From contig CM053325.1 of NCBI GenBank assembly GCA_028583605.1, positions 37,251,435-37,315,434 of the forward strand: DNA of 64,000 nt. Reading direction: 5' to 3'. Positions 13,001 to 26,261 of the stretch are shown one piece after another. Source of the DNA: Dastarcus helophoroides (Eukaryota > Arthropoda > Insecta > Coleoptera > Bothrideridae). A program made the translations under genes and the position numbers. The first letter of the stretch is position 1. Each line of letters opens with the position of its first letter. Below the pieces are notes generated by a model. It was given only the letters and a program-made list of their open reading frames with translations, did not search any database and had not been told where the DNA came from.

Positions 13001-16000
13001 CTTTAAATAGAGCCTTTTCTAGGGTCATTTTTTATACACAAGTGCAGGTTATAGAAGACATTTCAAAGATAAAGTTTAGAAAAGGAATATTTTTTGAGTA
13101 ATTTTATTATTTTACCCATACATCTGTTTTAATTTGGAAATTAAATTAAGATAAGTAGCCCACATGATTATATTGTCCTGCTTTACAACAGTAGGTAAAA
13201 TTTAAATGGGACTTGGTGGGTCATAAAAGTAATTGTTGTTAAATTACTTTGTCAGAAGAATTAGATTCTAGAATTGTTTTTAATGCATTTTTTTATATTT
13301 TAGTATACTTGTATACAACAATAATATTAATAGTAAAGTAGGACTGGACCGTGACTTCTTAGCTTTAACTTAAACGCAAGCAAAGTCTAGGTAGTTTTAG
13401 CAGAAGGACCCCAGTCCCCCGGAAAAAAATCCTGGTTACGGGCCTGTCAAGAACTATTTTTGCAACAAACATTCATTATAGGCGGTTTATTTGACAATGA
13501 TGGTTGGTCGGATTTACCCTCCTGACCGATATTCCCCGGCGTTCCCCTACATGGAATAAAGATAGTGCACTTGCTATACTGGCCACGTCCAAAAATTTGC
13601 GTTTAGAAAGTGTCGTAGGTCCGGCTATTTCTCTCTTTGTTTGAAAATTGAAATTGAAAAGAATTGAAAATTTGGTCCCGCAAGCGTTGATCACACAATG
13701 GAGTGAATAAGATATCATAATAGCAATTGCAGTTCAGTTATTCTGTTAGGAAGGCTACAAAAAACTCACCTAAAACATTTGTAGATTTCTCCTACTTAAG
13801 GTAATGTAGAGAATATAAATGAACACACTAAGAAAGGACATTAAAATTAAATAAAATCAGCAAGTTTTAACATTTCTCAACAGCTATTTAGTAGCTAAAT
13901 TTATTTACTCGTTCCCCATTGGTAGTAAAAGTTTATCACTCCTGATATCATGAGAAGCAACTACCTACTCTCTAAAAGCTTGTTCGACACAATTTTTTAC
14001 AAGCGTGAATTATCCTATTTCTATAATCCGTGCGTCTACTATACGAAACTCGTCAAAATGTACCATGCTCTGATTTCAAATTTTTACTCTTAGCTTAGGT
14101 TGAAGTTATTTAGTTTAGAGAAACGCCAGAAATATAGTATAATATTTTTTCGTACTTAAAGATGTTTAAAGCTGATGAAATTCAAATCGACTTGGCTTGG
14201 GTAAAATATCGTGCAGGAATAAAGTGAGAACGTATCCATTAGCATCCACATTCATATTCCCGTTGCAAGGTGCACAGATTGCAATGTTAACCCGAGTAAA
14301 GGTGAAAGGTTGCGAGATGGACTGAGAAGCTGCGGCATCTTTCATCTTATCTCCATTAGGCTTTTTATCTCTATTCTTCACTCTTCTTTTTCTAGTTCAT
14401 TATTTAGTTTGCTAGGCCGGCAGTGCATCATCGCACATAATGGAAACAATGAAGTAATTGTTATTGACACTCGCCTGTTAAAAACACGAGTTAATTATCT
14501 TAGGTATGAATGTTACCGTTAATGATTCCGAAGAAGCGAACCTAATATAACACCGACTGCGTTGTCGCAGTGAAAATAATAAGCCTTTGGTATTTAATAC
14601 CAACTGAATTATTTGTCCTAAACGAGCAATGAAATATTCCTTCTTTGAAGTGGTTACCATTTTTTTCTGAAACAACCTAACAAAATTGTTAGATTATGCA
14701 TACCTAGGTCACAACTGTGCAGCTGCAATCGCTTCTACAGAAATAAAACATTGTTGAGATATAACATGTGAACATATGTGAACGATGAAATCGTTCGTTA
14801 AATGATATTTTGGCTTCGAAGGACCTTGAAGTCGACCATTACCAATGACGAATTACCATGTTATACACTAATTAATACTCAATAGATTCGACAACCAAAG
14901 GTTTTGAGTTTTGTGCATCTATAATGACTCTCGGCATACGCTCTATGAGAACCGATGAAAACTTTTTCGATGCAGTTAACGAGGAACTGTTGAGCTCCAA
15001 AACCTTCAAAAAGTTTGGTATTAATGTAAGGTCTTAGGAAAGCAATCACTTGACTATTCTTGTAACTACAGAGCATCTACTCTGAGAATAAAATTGTTGA
15101 ACTAATATTTCTTTTTCAATTTCTGTCGTTTTGCCTAATCGGAAATTTATTTGGCGACACCAAATAATTCTTGATATTCAAGTATTGAGCATTAATTTCC
15201 TGGGTGCATATTATTAACTTTATATAATTCTAGTTTTCGTTAGACCGGTTAGTTGTTTCCTTGCACTTTTACATTTATATTTATTTTTTAGTTTTTTCGT
15301 TCTATTTTCATTCAAACCAACTGATTAGAGAAAAGTAAAATTTTAAGAAGACGGAGCTATTTTCGTACCTTATATTTCAGAACATAAAAATAATTTTATT
15401 CAAACTAGGTATTAAAATTTATTTTCCATTAGATACGCTACTGACTACATGCTTCGAAAAAATATATTAAAAGCTTATCTGAGCCTGTGAGCGGGCTTGG
15501 TTATAATGGATATCGAACAGGAAATCCTAAAAAAAATGTCCATTATAAAAACTTTTCCTATCCTTGAGGGAGTCTAATAAATACTTTGTTTTTTATGCAT
15601 TAACTTGAAGCAGATCGAAGTAATAAACTTTCCAATGTATATTTCAAAATATTTGCTACAAATTTTGAGACATAGAGTAAGATAATTTTCAGGATATTTA
15701 CCATTTTGTGAAATAACATAAGGTTTTTTAAACATAAAATGGAACAAAATAAAGTTATTAAATATATTAATGTACAAGGCATTTATTTAAAACGTTCACA
15801 TTAATATTTAGTTATACCGCTCTTGATGCAATAAATGTAAGTGAAGGTGCGTATCATTTCATTTTGAAATCAGAATAAGTTAGTAGATTATATAGTTTGT
15901 TGTACCTGTGAATCTAATGTAATAAAATAAAATTTCTATTTTGTTTCTGACTAATTCATAAGGTTTTGATATGAATGAAGAATATCTTTTAGGTTTTATC

Positions 16001-16700
16001 CGACAACCGACAACACTTTCTTCGAGATAGAAGTTGCCTGCATTCAAAACTGATGGACTAAACGCCTGAAACAACCGTGTTCTTATAAATACTCTTTTTT
16101 TGTACTTGAAATATACAAATATATAATTAACAGAGTTTTGTTAACACTTTGCTTAAATTAAATAATTAAGGAGATAATTAAACACGAATTTGGTCGATTT
16201 TAGCAATTTAGTACGTGAGGAAGTAAAAGGGGTAGTCAAAGTTGATGCGGAAACATTCAAAAAAGCAATCAACAGCCTAAAATATATTCTAAAGAATATA
16301 TAAATAATAATTAAACGCGTACATGGGCGATTTTAACAATCTATCCCTGGGGAAATAAAAGCAAATATTAGAATTTTTCTGGTTCGTTATTGATTTTTAA
16401 ATTATGTCCTCCTTTTACAACAAAAAATTCAAGGAAGCAAATATTTAAAGTAGAGGCTTCTCTATACAATCTAAGGAAGCCTAACTTCTCTTACAAAATA
16501 AAAATTTGTATAAAAAGATCGCTACTGGTCATCCTTTTTCCCCCTCAATCCTCTCGGTAGGTACTTAGATTTAAAGAACTGAAAGAAGGTTCTGTAGCAA
16601 TATGTTTCGGACAACTTACTTAAAACCACAATTCTCCAAAAAAAAAATTTGAATAAGTGGGCTAATTCTCGACTCATTTTGAAATGTACAGTTAAAATTT
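13001..16700. other. spacer, no gene supported
   Basis: Several frames of 60 to 80 residues occur on the minus strand, for example 13476-13718, which sits in DNA of higher G+C around 13480-13640. None contains a motif I recognise, so they are not called as genes. A short G+C-richer stretch near 13400-13445 (CCTGGTTACGGGCCTG) reads like repeat-derived sequence, but I cannot name the family. Confidence 0.45.
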
Positions 16701-17867
16701 GAACCTTCCAAGATTTTGTAAGAATTATAAATTCGGTAAAAAAATTAATTTTTGACAAATCTCAATTTAAAAAAAAAGAGAATTAAAGTTTAAAGAATTA
16801 AAACCGGGAACTATAGAAAATATCCAATAATTTCGAAATTTTTAAAATGAAATCAAAGTTAATTTACAAAATACTTCTCAAAATTGCGACCTTTTAAAAT
16901 ATGTTAATGTTTCCAGAGAAATCTCAAGAAGAAAATTGAATTTTCGAGATACTGATTGCTTTCTCAAAATCCCGAATTTAATTTTGAATTATTTTTTAAT
17001 TTTGCTTTGAAATTCTTAGAAAGGAGTCTTAATCTTTAGTCAAAGTGAAAATATATAACAAAAGATTAAAATAATAAAATATATGTTCCAGAAAATTTTA
17101 GGTTAAAACTGTTTTTAAAATTAAGACTTTTTTAGAACAAAAAGTCTATCAGTCGAAATTTCATGAAAGTCCCAAATTTATCATTGAAGTTTTAAAACTT
17201 CTCCATTCTAATTATTTTTAAGAATGTCTGAAAATTTCGTATTAAAATTGGAATTATATTTTTCTAAATTTTGAATTTCTCCCGAAATGTGAATTTTATC
17301 TTCAAAGTACGAGGTCCAAACTTGAAATTTTTAAAATTAAAAATAGGCACCTATTCTTAGTAAATTAATTCTAAGATGAAGGTCAACATTTTGAAAATAA
17401 AATAATGTTATTTGGAAATAAGTTTACTTTATTAAATAAATTTTTTCAAAATTGCAAGCTTATCCGTGAAAGAGAAGGTGAGGAGTGTTCAATATTAGGT
17501 TCGTATTACTTAACCAAACCAAATCTACAAAAATGTAATAGAAAAATTAGAGTAAATGTAACAGAATCAATCATTTTAATTTCAGTTAAAATTTTAAGAA
17601 ATCAAGCCGAATCTATTAACAAAAGTTTCGATTGTAAACTGTTTCGCCTTTTCGTTGACATTTTCAGCAGAAATTTGAAACTATTAGTTTCTTTGATTTG
17701 AGTAGAGTAGAATCTCCAAATTTAGAAAAAAAAAATCCGAATCTAGAGACGAAGTTTAAATCCCAAGAATAAGAAGACATTTCTAAAAAAAATCATTTTT
17801 ATTTTGAAATCGACATTTTGGAAAAACATTAAAAAAATTGCAAGAATTTTTGAGAAAAAACTCAAAT
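16701..17867. other. A/T low-complexity block
   Basis: Repetitive AAATTT, TTTTGAATTT and AAAGTC-like words. The 98-residue frame at 17405-17701 has no recognisable domain and is probably chance. No gene seen. Confidence 0.55.
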
Positions 17868-18125
17868 GTTTATTAATTTTATTTAACATTTCTGCGACCC
17901 AGTTTGGAAATAGTTAAATTTTTATTGTTTGTTTACAATATTCTAAAACGGCTTTTGAAATATGACTACGTGATATCTAAATCTGTTTAAAACGTCACCT
18001 CATGACACTTGACAAAAAATAGGTTAGTTTATTTTACATAGAATAGGAAAAAATGAAAAATAGGAGACCAAAACTAGATATGAAAAAAATTTTTGTTTTT
18101 CTGATAAATTATAAAAATAATGTTT
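17868..18125 (+). repeat. dispersed repeat family, copy A (lacks the hammerhead end)
   Basis: This copy begins GTTTATTAATTTTATTTAAC, passes through GACCCAGTTTGGAAATA and AAAACGTCACCTCATGACA, and ends around GATAAATTATAAAAATAA. The same order of words is found at 32780-33092 (+, copy B) and inverted at 43795-44127 (copy C). Copy A stops before the hammerhead-like segment present in B and C, so it is truncated at that side. No coding potential. Confidence 0.8.
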
Positions 18126-18539
18126 TTCGTATTGTCATTTATGCATAACTTCAGCAGAATGTTTGTTTTTTGTTTCGCAGAGTCTCCAACAGCGTAGGCG
18201 TAATTTTCTCTTCTTCTTTCTATTTATCTGGGCCTTGGAGCTTTGGAGTCAATGACAGCTCAAAAAGGGGTTTAAATTATGATTATAAAATATTTTTTTC
18301 AGCGTAATTAAACCTGAAAAAAAAATTTTTAATCACATATTTTTATTACAGTCATTTTTCTCTATCTTCCCTTAAAATGAATACCGTTATGACCTGTAGT
18401 GTAGTTCAAAACATGTTTCAGAAACTTGACAACAATTTTCATTATTACAAATTAAAAATTTTCCAAAGGGGCGGAATAATGTCAAATTAATCTATTTCTT
18501 AAATTTTAAGTTTCAGTTTAAATGAATAACTAGTATTTT
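18126..18539. other. spacer
   Basis: No gene, RNA gene or repeat recognised between dispersed repeat copy A and the foldback MITE. Confidence 0.5.
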
Positions 18540-18787
18540 TTAGTCCATAGAAGGTTTAACCTCTTTACCACATCGGCAATTAAACAAATAATTACGCTAT
18601 ACATATTTTGCCAGCAGAAGTTACTTTTTCAAGCATATTAATCCTACGTGATTAGCAAAAGCAGCATCGACCTTATCTGCATTACTACATTAGTACGCTT
18701 GAAAATGTGAGTTCTGCTGGCGAAATACCTATCGCCTTACTATTTTATTGCTAATGTGGTAAAGGGGTAAAACCTTTTTTGGACTAA
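18540..18787. mobile_element. short foldback MITE
   Basis: The two ends are inverted copies of each other. The left end reads TTAGTCC...GAAGGTTTAACC then CTTTACCACAT, and the right end reads ATGTGGTAAAG, then GGTAAAACC, then GGACTAA. The similarity continues inward through GCCAGCAGAA / TTCTGCTGGC and CAAGC / GCTTG. Arms are about 100 bp around a spacer of about 50 bp. No protein is encoded, so it would need a transposase from elsewhere. The outermost TTA might be the target duplication; this is not certain. Confidence 0.7.
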
Positions 18788-18863
18788 ATCATAATTCACA
18801 GTGTTTAGTTCATTCCTTTAGAAAAATAAATTTTTAGTTTAAACTTTCCATCCTCACAAAAGC

Positions 18864-19047
18864 CGATAGGACCGCCTATTTATAGATCCCATTCCGGTTT
18901 CTACAAGAAAAGTACAGATAAGACTTATCGTTTGCGGAAATTTCTGGAGAGCTTATCTGCCATTTGACTTATTAACGCGGCCGCTTGACTTTATCAAAAT
19001 TTTCCATAAAAATTCCTTATTAAATTCGAAAATCACATTTTGTTACA
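18864..19047 (-). repeat. remnant of gypsy-type LTR
   Basis: Matches the promoter-side half of the LTRs at 25548, 30810 and 43335, in the same orientation. Shared landmarks in order are AGGACCGC, CAGATAAG.CTTATCG, GAAATTTCTGGA, GCTTATCTGCC, then TTTTCCATAAAA as in the 43.3-kb LTR, ending TCACATTTTGTTACA where the others end TTACATTTCGTTACA. The other half of the LTR and all internal sequence are missing. It is an old, truncated solo-LTR-like fragment, closer to the 43.3-kb copy than to the 25.5-kb element. Confidence 0.75.
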
Positions 19048-19660
19048 ATATGTTTCTTACAATGTTTACCTTTTTATTTCAATTTTAATATAATCTTGAA
19101 AATTCGCGAAAAAATTTGAAATTCCCGTAAAGTATTTTTCTCAAAATTTTTATTCTGTTTAATAATATTTTAACCTAATTTCGAGAGAATAAAAAAACAA
19201 AGTCGAAATAACTTTAAAAAAATTTTTTTTTCAGGAAAGGATAGACATTTCGCGGAGAAAAAGTCAAATGTTAAGATAAAAGTAAACATTTAGATATGAT
19301 AGATGAAGAAGCCGGATTTTTCAATAAAAGTTAAATTTTAAGAAAAATATATGTTTTCAGAATAATGTCGATAATTCGGAAAAAATAGACAAATTTTGGG
19401 AGCAAAAATTTCGAAAAAAAAAACAGTTAAAAGAGATTAAATGTAGGAATAAACTAACATAAGTATTTACGAAAAGACCGAACTTTAAAAAAAAGGAGAA
19501 AAAATTTCTCCGAGAATGTCAAACAGAAAAAAATATCGAATTTTGGAAACAAAGTCATTTAGATAAAAAACGAAGTTCATGGAAAAAGTTACAAATTGAA
19601 AATAAATTTTGGGAGAAAAGTAAAAATGTTTACAAAATAGCAAATGGGAAAAGTGTAACC
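19048..19660. other. A-rich low-complexity block
   Basis: Purine-rich + strand with GAAAAAGTC, AAATTTTGG and AATTTCG words. No gene seen. Confidence 0.55.
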
Positions 19661-20880
19661 TCTAATTCGGTCACTATAAAAAACCACGTCAGAGTACTCC
19701 TTGCTAACCTATCAGCCTACTGAGGTGAGACTCTCAAGGGTAAGTTCCTGGAGGCTTGATAAGTGTTAATTAATTAATTTTCAAATAAGAACAAATAAGA
19801 AAAATAAATTAATTGAATGTTAATATTAAATAATAAACGACTAGACTTAACGTGATATAGGGTGAGTGAATCAGATTTGAAGCTGATCTGGAACCATGGC
19901 ATCAGTTCCAGGAATGACGTTTTCCTTAACGGCAACTCCTGTCATATTAAAAGCATCCGTCCCCCCTTTCATCAGTTATAAAGCGGCTTATTAAACGGAC
20001 CTTACATCATTATATTTCCGCCCCTTTGGAACATCTACGGACATTCAGTCGGTGTTAGAAATGTCAAACAAATACATTCAACTTGCTTTTTTAAGTATTC
20101 GGTCATCTTTATCCAAATTTTAGTATTCATTTCTTAAGTGTTTTACAACAGCATATATTAATTATACTATTTAAATCGAACTAAGAATATTCAATAAAGA
20201 AGGTTGTATTGTTATAGGAACAAGCTAATGAGTAAAGCCAGCGGCAACTTTTGGGAGTGGCAAGCAGGGCAATCGCCCGGGGCCTCGCTTGTACGAATTC
20301 TAATGTTCATTTGAATTTTGCGCGTTACACCGCGCATTATAAAACTCAACTTGCTGCTCTCCTGCGTGGTAGTTATCGGGCTGATATCTGTCTCATTCGC
20401 TCCAATGAATGGAATGTTTCTTTCCTTTACTTTCACACTGACGAAATTTCGTACCAGTGCTACAAATGCTGCCAACTGCAAGGGCTAAAAAAAAAACTTA
20501 AAAGTACTCCATTTTCTTCGTATTTACGATTCGAGGAATTCCGGTATTTCATTTCACCTGTCAACTATCGTCGAGTTATACTTTTATATTAGAGCATTTC
20601 TAAATCCCTGATTCGTTTAAGACATTAAGGCACTTTCATTTATTATGATTAATAATTTGTTATCTTTGTGCTTATTAATTTTTCTCAATTTCCAATAAGC
20701 AATTTTAAAAGTCTAAATTAATGTATTTATAACTTTACATTTCTCGTCATGCATCATTATGGGCATAGGCAGGATTTCGTTAAAGGAGGGACAAGAGTCA
20801 TTTTGAAAAATTGATAAAAAAGAAAAAAAAAACGGAAAACGTTCCGGTTGAGTATATGTATATTTTCATTTAACCACATG
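19661..20880. other. spacer, no gene supported
   Basis: Overlapping frames on both strands at 20212-20592 (89 residues minus, 113 plus) lie in a G+C-richer stretch (GGGCAATCGCCCGGGGCC near 20267). This looks like transposon-derived sequence, but I cannot assign a family or show a conserved domain. Nothing else recognised. Confidence 0.4.
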
Positions 20881-23180
20881 AACTGAGAAATCAAATTTTT
20901 AGATTAACTTTTAAATTTGGAAATAGAGCCGAACTTTGCGAAAAAACTTCGCGAAAAACTTTGCGAAAAAAGTCAGAAAATTGAATCTAAAATAAAAGCC
21001 GACCTTTTCGGAAAAACTACGAAAACTATCGAAATTTCAAGAATCTTCGAAGAAAAGAAAAAATTTTCAACATAAAGTTTAATTTTGCAGAGAGAAGAAT
21101 TTTGAGGAAAAAAACGAATTTTGGGAAGAAGTTGGAATGGTTAGAAAATCGTGTTTAAAATAAAATCCCAACCTTTCGAAAAATCTTAAGAAATGTTGAA
21201 AATTCGAAAAAATTATATTTTTAAAGCTAAGAGTTTTGTGAAAAAAATAGACGTACTTTTCTGAAAAAGGTAGATCTTTGAGAAAAATTTTTCACTGTAA
21301 GTAGAAATTTCTAGAAGCATAAAACATCCCTATTTAAAGTACGAGTCAACATTTTAATTATAAGACAAATTTTGAGAAACACGAAATTTTTGGGAAATTT
21401 AAATTAAAAAAATCAGAAAAAAGCGAATATTCAATAAATGAAAGTTTAATTTTCAGAAAAAAATATGGAATAAAGTGGTAATTTCGAAAGCGCCGAATTT
21501 TGAGAAAAAAAACCCATTTTGGAAAAGATTTCTTTAGAAAGCCAAAATTGAATAAAAACCCAACCTTTCGGAAAGAACTAAAAAAATTCTGAGAATTCTA
21601 GAAATGCCAAAATATTCCAAAGGTCAAATATTGTGAAAAAATTCGCAATTTTTAAAAACTCTTTTCTCGAAATTTTTACTTTTTTACTCTAATTTTGACA
21701 TAATATTTTAATTTCAATAAAGAAATTGAATTTACAAGAAATTTTTTTCTCGCAATTACCCAAAAATATTGTTATCAACATTTTTAGTTTTCGATAATAT
21801 CTAATTTAGAGAAAGCAGACAAATATTCGAGAAAATTAAAATTGAAAGAAAAAGCCAATTTTGAGGAAAAAGTCCAGAAATTTCCATAAAATAAAACATG
21901 CTATTTTGAAATTAAAGTCAAAATTTCTAAATTAAGGCGAACTATGAAGTTAAAATTTCTGGAGTCAGATTTAAAAGAGTCAAAATTAAAAAAAAGGACA
22001 AATATTCAGAAAAATGGAAAAATTTTGACAGAAAAAAATGATTTGCAAAAGAAGAGTCCTACTAGCAGGATTTTAAGAATAAAGTCGAAATTTCGAAAAA
22101 GGAGAGTTTATACTAATTTTAAGAGAAAAATTCAAAATTTTTAGCAAAGTTGTATATTGAATTTTGATATAATAAAGGCAAGTCTTAAGAAATCTGTCAA
22201 AATTTCTGAAAAATCGAATTCTAAAAGATTAAAATCTTTAAAAAAAATCCTGGTGTTAATAAAAATAAAGGAACTTAAAACTAAAGAAATCTCTGAAAAA
22301 TAGTCGACATTTCTAGGAATATCACCATATGAAGCATCAAAAATCGAATTTTTCCAGAAAAAAAATCAAACTGTAAGAAAAAGTACAATTTTGAGAATAT
22401 CCGTTTATGAAAAAAACGAATTCTAAAAAAGTCAAAATTTTAAAGGATACGAATTTCCAGAAAAAATTTACAGATTTCCAGGAACATATAGGATGGGATT
22501 TTATGCTAAATTTCAAATTTGCGAGAAAAGACAGATTTTGGGAAAAATATCCAAGTTTCCATATTTTAAAATTCGTTTTTTTTCTGGAAATTTCGAATTT
22601 TTTCCCTTGAAAAAAAAATCGAAATTTTGAGAAAAAGTCAAAGTCTGGTAAACACTCGAAGTTCTTTTAAAAGTCAAATGTTGTCAAAATTTTGGAAAAA
22701 GGACAAATTTTGAGAAAAATGTAATTTTTCTTGACCGCTTGAATCTGAGGCAGTCAGAAAATGTCCAATATTGAGATAAACGTCGAAATTTTGAGAAGCC
22801 ATTAGAAACCATTCCAGAAAATTTTTTTTCGAAATTTTCGTCCTTTTTTCAATATTTCTAAAATAGTCATTTTAAAATTTTCCAGGTAAATATTTTTATC
22901 AAAAACTCGATCAAATTTTGAGAAAAAAGGTAAGTTTTGATAAACAAGTCAAAATTTTCTGAAAATCAAAATTTAAAGGAAAACCGAAGTCCCCGGAAAA
23001 AAGAAATTTTGAGAAATAGTAGAATTTCGAAAAATAAAACGATGAATTTTAAGATAAAAATTCGAAATTTTGACTTAGGTCGGATTTTGATAATAAAAAT
23101 CGAATTTTAGGAATAAATTTGAAATTTCAAAATAAATTTATGAAAAAACACGAATTTTAGGAAACAAGTCGCCGCTGAAT
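20881..23180. repeat. degenerate purine-rich low-complexity array
   Basis: About 2.3 kb of loosely repeated words such as AAATTTTGAGAAAAA, GAAAAAGTC and AATTTCGAAAA on the + strand, with no fixed period by eye (roughly 20-30 bases). The strand bias is strong: A and G run on this strand. Short frames inside (21944-22144, 22407-22610) are Lys/Phe-rich translations of the repeat. The opposite-strand counterpart is at 36330-38650. Confidence 0.7.
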
Positions 23181-25547
23181 AAAGCAATAAGCGATATGAG
23201 GGAAAAAAATCTGCATGATTAATTTAGGTTTCAATAATAATTACTCAAAAAAAAAAACAAACCCAGCGTCTTAATTAATTTAGCAAATAAAGCAGATTAA
23301 AGCAAAGAAAAGAAGAGCTTTAAGAAGCCAATTTTTGGGTTGACAAACAAATTAGTGTTATTGAACTTTGTCCTTATGGTACGATACAGAAGCACATGAC
23401 ATTGTCATTCAACATTTACAAAAATAAATCCGTGTAATAATTGCAAATCATAAAATATCCCCAATAATACCTTTCAAATGGGCTAATATTCAATTAAAAC
23501 CAAAAAGAGAGTATGGTTTTTTTCTTTCGGGTGCTCGTGTACAAATTGGCATACCTCTTACCAAAAACATAGAATTTGCTACACGCGCACTGATCAGCTT
23601 CCACGACTGCACTTTACTAGTATATAGTTGCCAACCGCTGAACCAGTAAATTAATTGAATTATTTAATTTTATTATCATTAATCGGATTATTTAATATTA
23701 ATATAATTGACTATCATTGGTATTTATAAGAATTTATATGAAAATCGTAGAACTATAAAGGATATATTAAAAATAAAAAGAATGTAACAGTTAATGGTAA
23801 ATTAGCTTGTCACAAAGGGTCAAATTTTCGAGGAATTTGGACTTAAACTTGATTTTTGGGAAATAATGATTTTTTTTTGGAAAAATTGTAACATTGTCGA
23901 GAAAGACAAATTTTAAAAAAAGTCAAAATTTTCAAGAAAAAATCAAATTTTAAGAAAAGTAGAAAATTGCTGTAGAAAATTAAGTTTTAAAAAAAGTTGT
24001 TTTGATAAAAAAGGTCCAACTTTGACATTAAATTCAAAATAAAAAAAGGTAAATTTCGCAAAATATATTAACAATTCGAAGAAAAAAAAATATTATTAAA
24101 ATAAAAATTTCTAGAAGTATTTGATAAACGTCTTTGTAGAGCTACGAAATCATGGAAAAGTGTTCATTATAATCATCATTACCTTATGGAGTTCTTACAA
24201 TTAAAAATTTTGCATTTTGAGCAAACCAAACTAGTAAACTTTCCAATATTTTAGATACAGGGCGCCCAGGTTTCCTGGTAAATGTCTACCAATTTGTTGA
24301 GATGCTGATGGAACAATTTATTAGTGTCGTCCCCTAGTGTCATGTAAATGCTTATTAAAATGAAGTAGCATCATCTGATAAGATGGATTTCCAGTAATGT
24401 TTCATTAGTATACAAATAAATCTGAGAAACAATGCGCCGTTGTTCCATTTGTAACACGAAAACAACAAGAGCAAAACTACACGATCGCTATCGACGTATC
24501 GATATAGATTGATTTGAAGGCACAGACGGGCTAAATTTATTGCGGTTCAATTGAGATTTATGATTCTAAGACGACTGCGCACTTTTCGATATCGGGTGTG
24601 TTACACTTCGGAATAAATTTAGGGCCGCATTTTTCTCATGACCCCCATCACTCAATCAGATAATCAAATTCGAGCTGGGGCCTGTTTTGAATTTACAGAA
24701 CATATTCAACACGATTGTAACGAGTGATAAATTCAATCATATGTTGTCAAAGCTTTACAAATAGACCAAGGGCATAGACGATAGACGAATTCGAATAGTT
24801 GGATTTTCGGAAATTACCACCATAGGAACTACAAAGTATACGTCAGAAGTTTTTCGCCAGTAATTTCTTTATAAATTATCAGTTAAAATTATATACCGAT
24901 GGCGTTAATAAATTTTGTCTGATTGAGCTCACGTATTGCACGGTCATTGTTTAAAAAAGATGTATAGATAAAGAAGCTCCGATGTGTGTGGTAGAACTGG
25001 ATTACTATGTTCTCTACGTAGTCTGCACGATATAAATTTATGGGTCTAGATTTAGTTCAGTCTATAAATTAGTGAAATCCGCCCTATGTCGGTTAGCCCG
25101 CCTCCACGTATGATGTGTGTGATTACATCCAAGATATTCCTCGAGCACTTCTATAGCGTGTGTGTACTCAATATTAATTACTCCATACATTCCATTGCCA
25201 GATATGAATCTCTCAATGATAGAAAATGTATTCCATATACTAACACTATCTGCTGTAGATTAAATTTGAATCGGAAAGTGAATTACCGTCTAGAAATTTT
25301 GAAAAAACCCCAAGCCGAATTTAGAGTCGAAATTTTAAACGAAATATGAGTCGCAATTTCTACAAAAGTTTTGGGTTTTATATTTGAAGTAAAAAGTAAA
25401 AAAAAATTATAAATAATACAGGGTTAAAATTCAGAAAAAAATCAAATCTCTTAAGTATATGTATATAAATTAATATAATATTCTGAAAAACAAAAGCCAA
25501 GTTTTGATTAAATACTGAAGTGTTGTAAATTTTTCAAGTAAAACTAT
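23181..25547. other. spacer, no gene seen
   Basis: 23820-24130 is another A-rich low-complexity patch. The rest (for example 24240-25080) is less biased, but contains no supportable frame, RNA gene or repeat terminus. Confidence 0.5.
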
Positions 25548-25893
25548 TGTTGCGGGCTTATCGGTTCGAATTGATTATTAACACGTCAATTGAATAATAC
25601 CCACTTTATTACCAAACTAAACCCGGAACACTACAACTGAATAACGAACTCACTTATTTAGTTCTAAATACTAGTTCACTAATTACACTGACTGACTCTA
25701 GGGAAAGGCGACCGCTTTGTATAGTTTTCTGGTTCGGGTTCTAGAAGTTTTCAGCAGATAAGGCTTATCGTATGCCGAAATTTCTGGAACGCTTATCCGC
25801 CGTTTGCTTCGTTATCGCAGCTGCTTTCCCCTTATCAGGTCTTTCTAGAAACTTTTCTTGCGTACTAAATTCTACAATTTACATTTCGTTACA
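25548..25893 (-). repeat. 3' LTR of the gypsy element
   Basis: Direct copy of 30810-31153. Its outer end on the + strand is TGTTGCGGG and its inner end is CGTTACA, giving TG...CA termini in element orientation. Shared landmarks include CGGTTCGAATTGATTATTAA, GGAACACTACAACTGAAT and CAGCAGATAAGGCTTATCG. Confidence 0.92.
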
Positions 25894-25906
25894 CTGCCTC
25901 CCCCTT
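25894..25906 (-). other. polypurine tract (plus-strand primer)
   Basis: On the minus strand AAGGGGGAGGCAG abuts the 3' LTR's TGTAACG start. Position and composition are those expected of a retrotransposon polypurine tract. Confidence 0.85.
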
Positions 25907-25982
25907 AAGAGTGATCTTCTTGATCAGTTCCAATCAGTCACTTCGCCACTATACTTGCACAGTCTGTTTAGGTGTATCACTT

Positions 25983-26261
25983 TCATCTTACTCCTGGGCT
26001 ACGCTGGATCCTGTATACCAAGTCATTGATCCTCTTCAGCACTTTGTACGGTCCTTTCCAAGATGGCTTAAAGTTCGGCAAAACTCCTTTCCTTCGCTGA
26101 GGATTGTATAGGCATACCAACTTATTCGCACTGAAACCACCATGGTTGGCATTCACGTCACACCTGGTCTTCATCCGGTCTGTCACCAAGTTGATCTTTG
26201 TCCGCACCAAGGCATGCTTCTCCAATATCGCTTCCCTCAAGCCGTCTACGAAACCCATCAT
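25983..26261 (-). pseudogene. integrase C-terminal (GPY/F-type) region
   Basis: A 92-residue frame ending close to the 3' LTR. It contains KLVCLYNPQRRKG and then PSWKGPYKVLKRINDLVYRI. The WKGPYKV...LVYRI block is the GPY/F-type module at the end of many Ty3/gypsy integrases, thought to contribute to DNA binding and multimerisation. It overlaps by a few bases, in another frame, with the preceding integrase segment, so a frameshift separates them. No further reading frame lies between it and the LTR. Confidence 0.88.

Noticed and set aside
13476..13718. 80-residue minus frame in G+C-richer DNA
   Set aside because: No recognisable domain, no supporting splice structure; could be transposon-derived but cannot be supported.
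20881..23180. CRISPR-like or regular satellite array
   Set aside because: No constant repeat or spacer length; the words are loose low-complexity variants, and the genome is eukaryotic.
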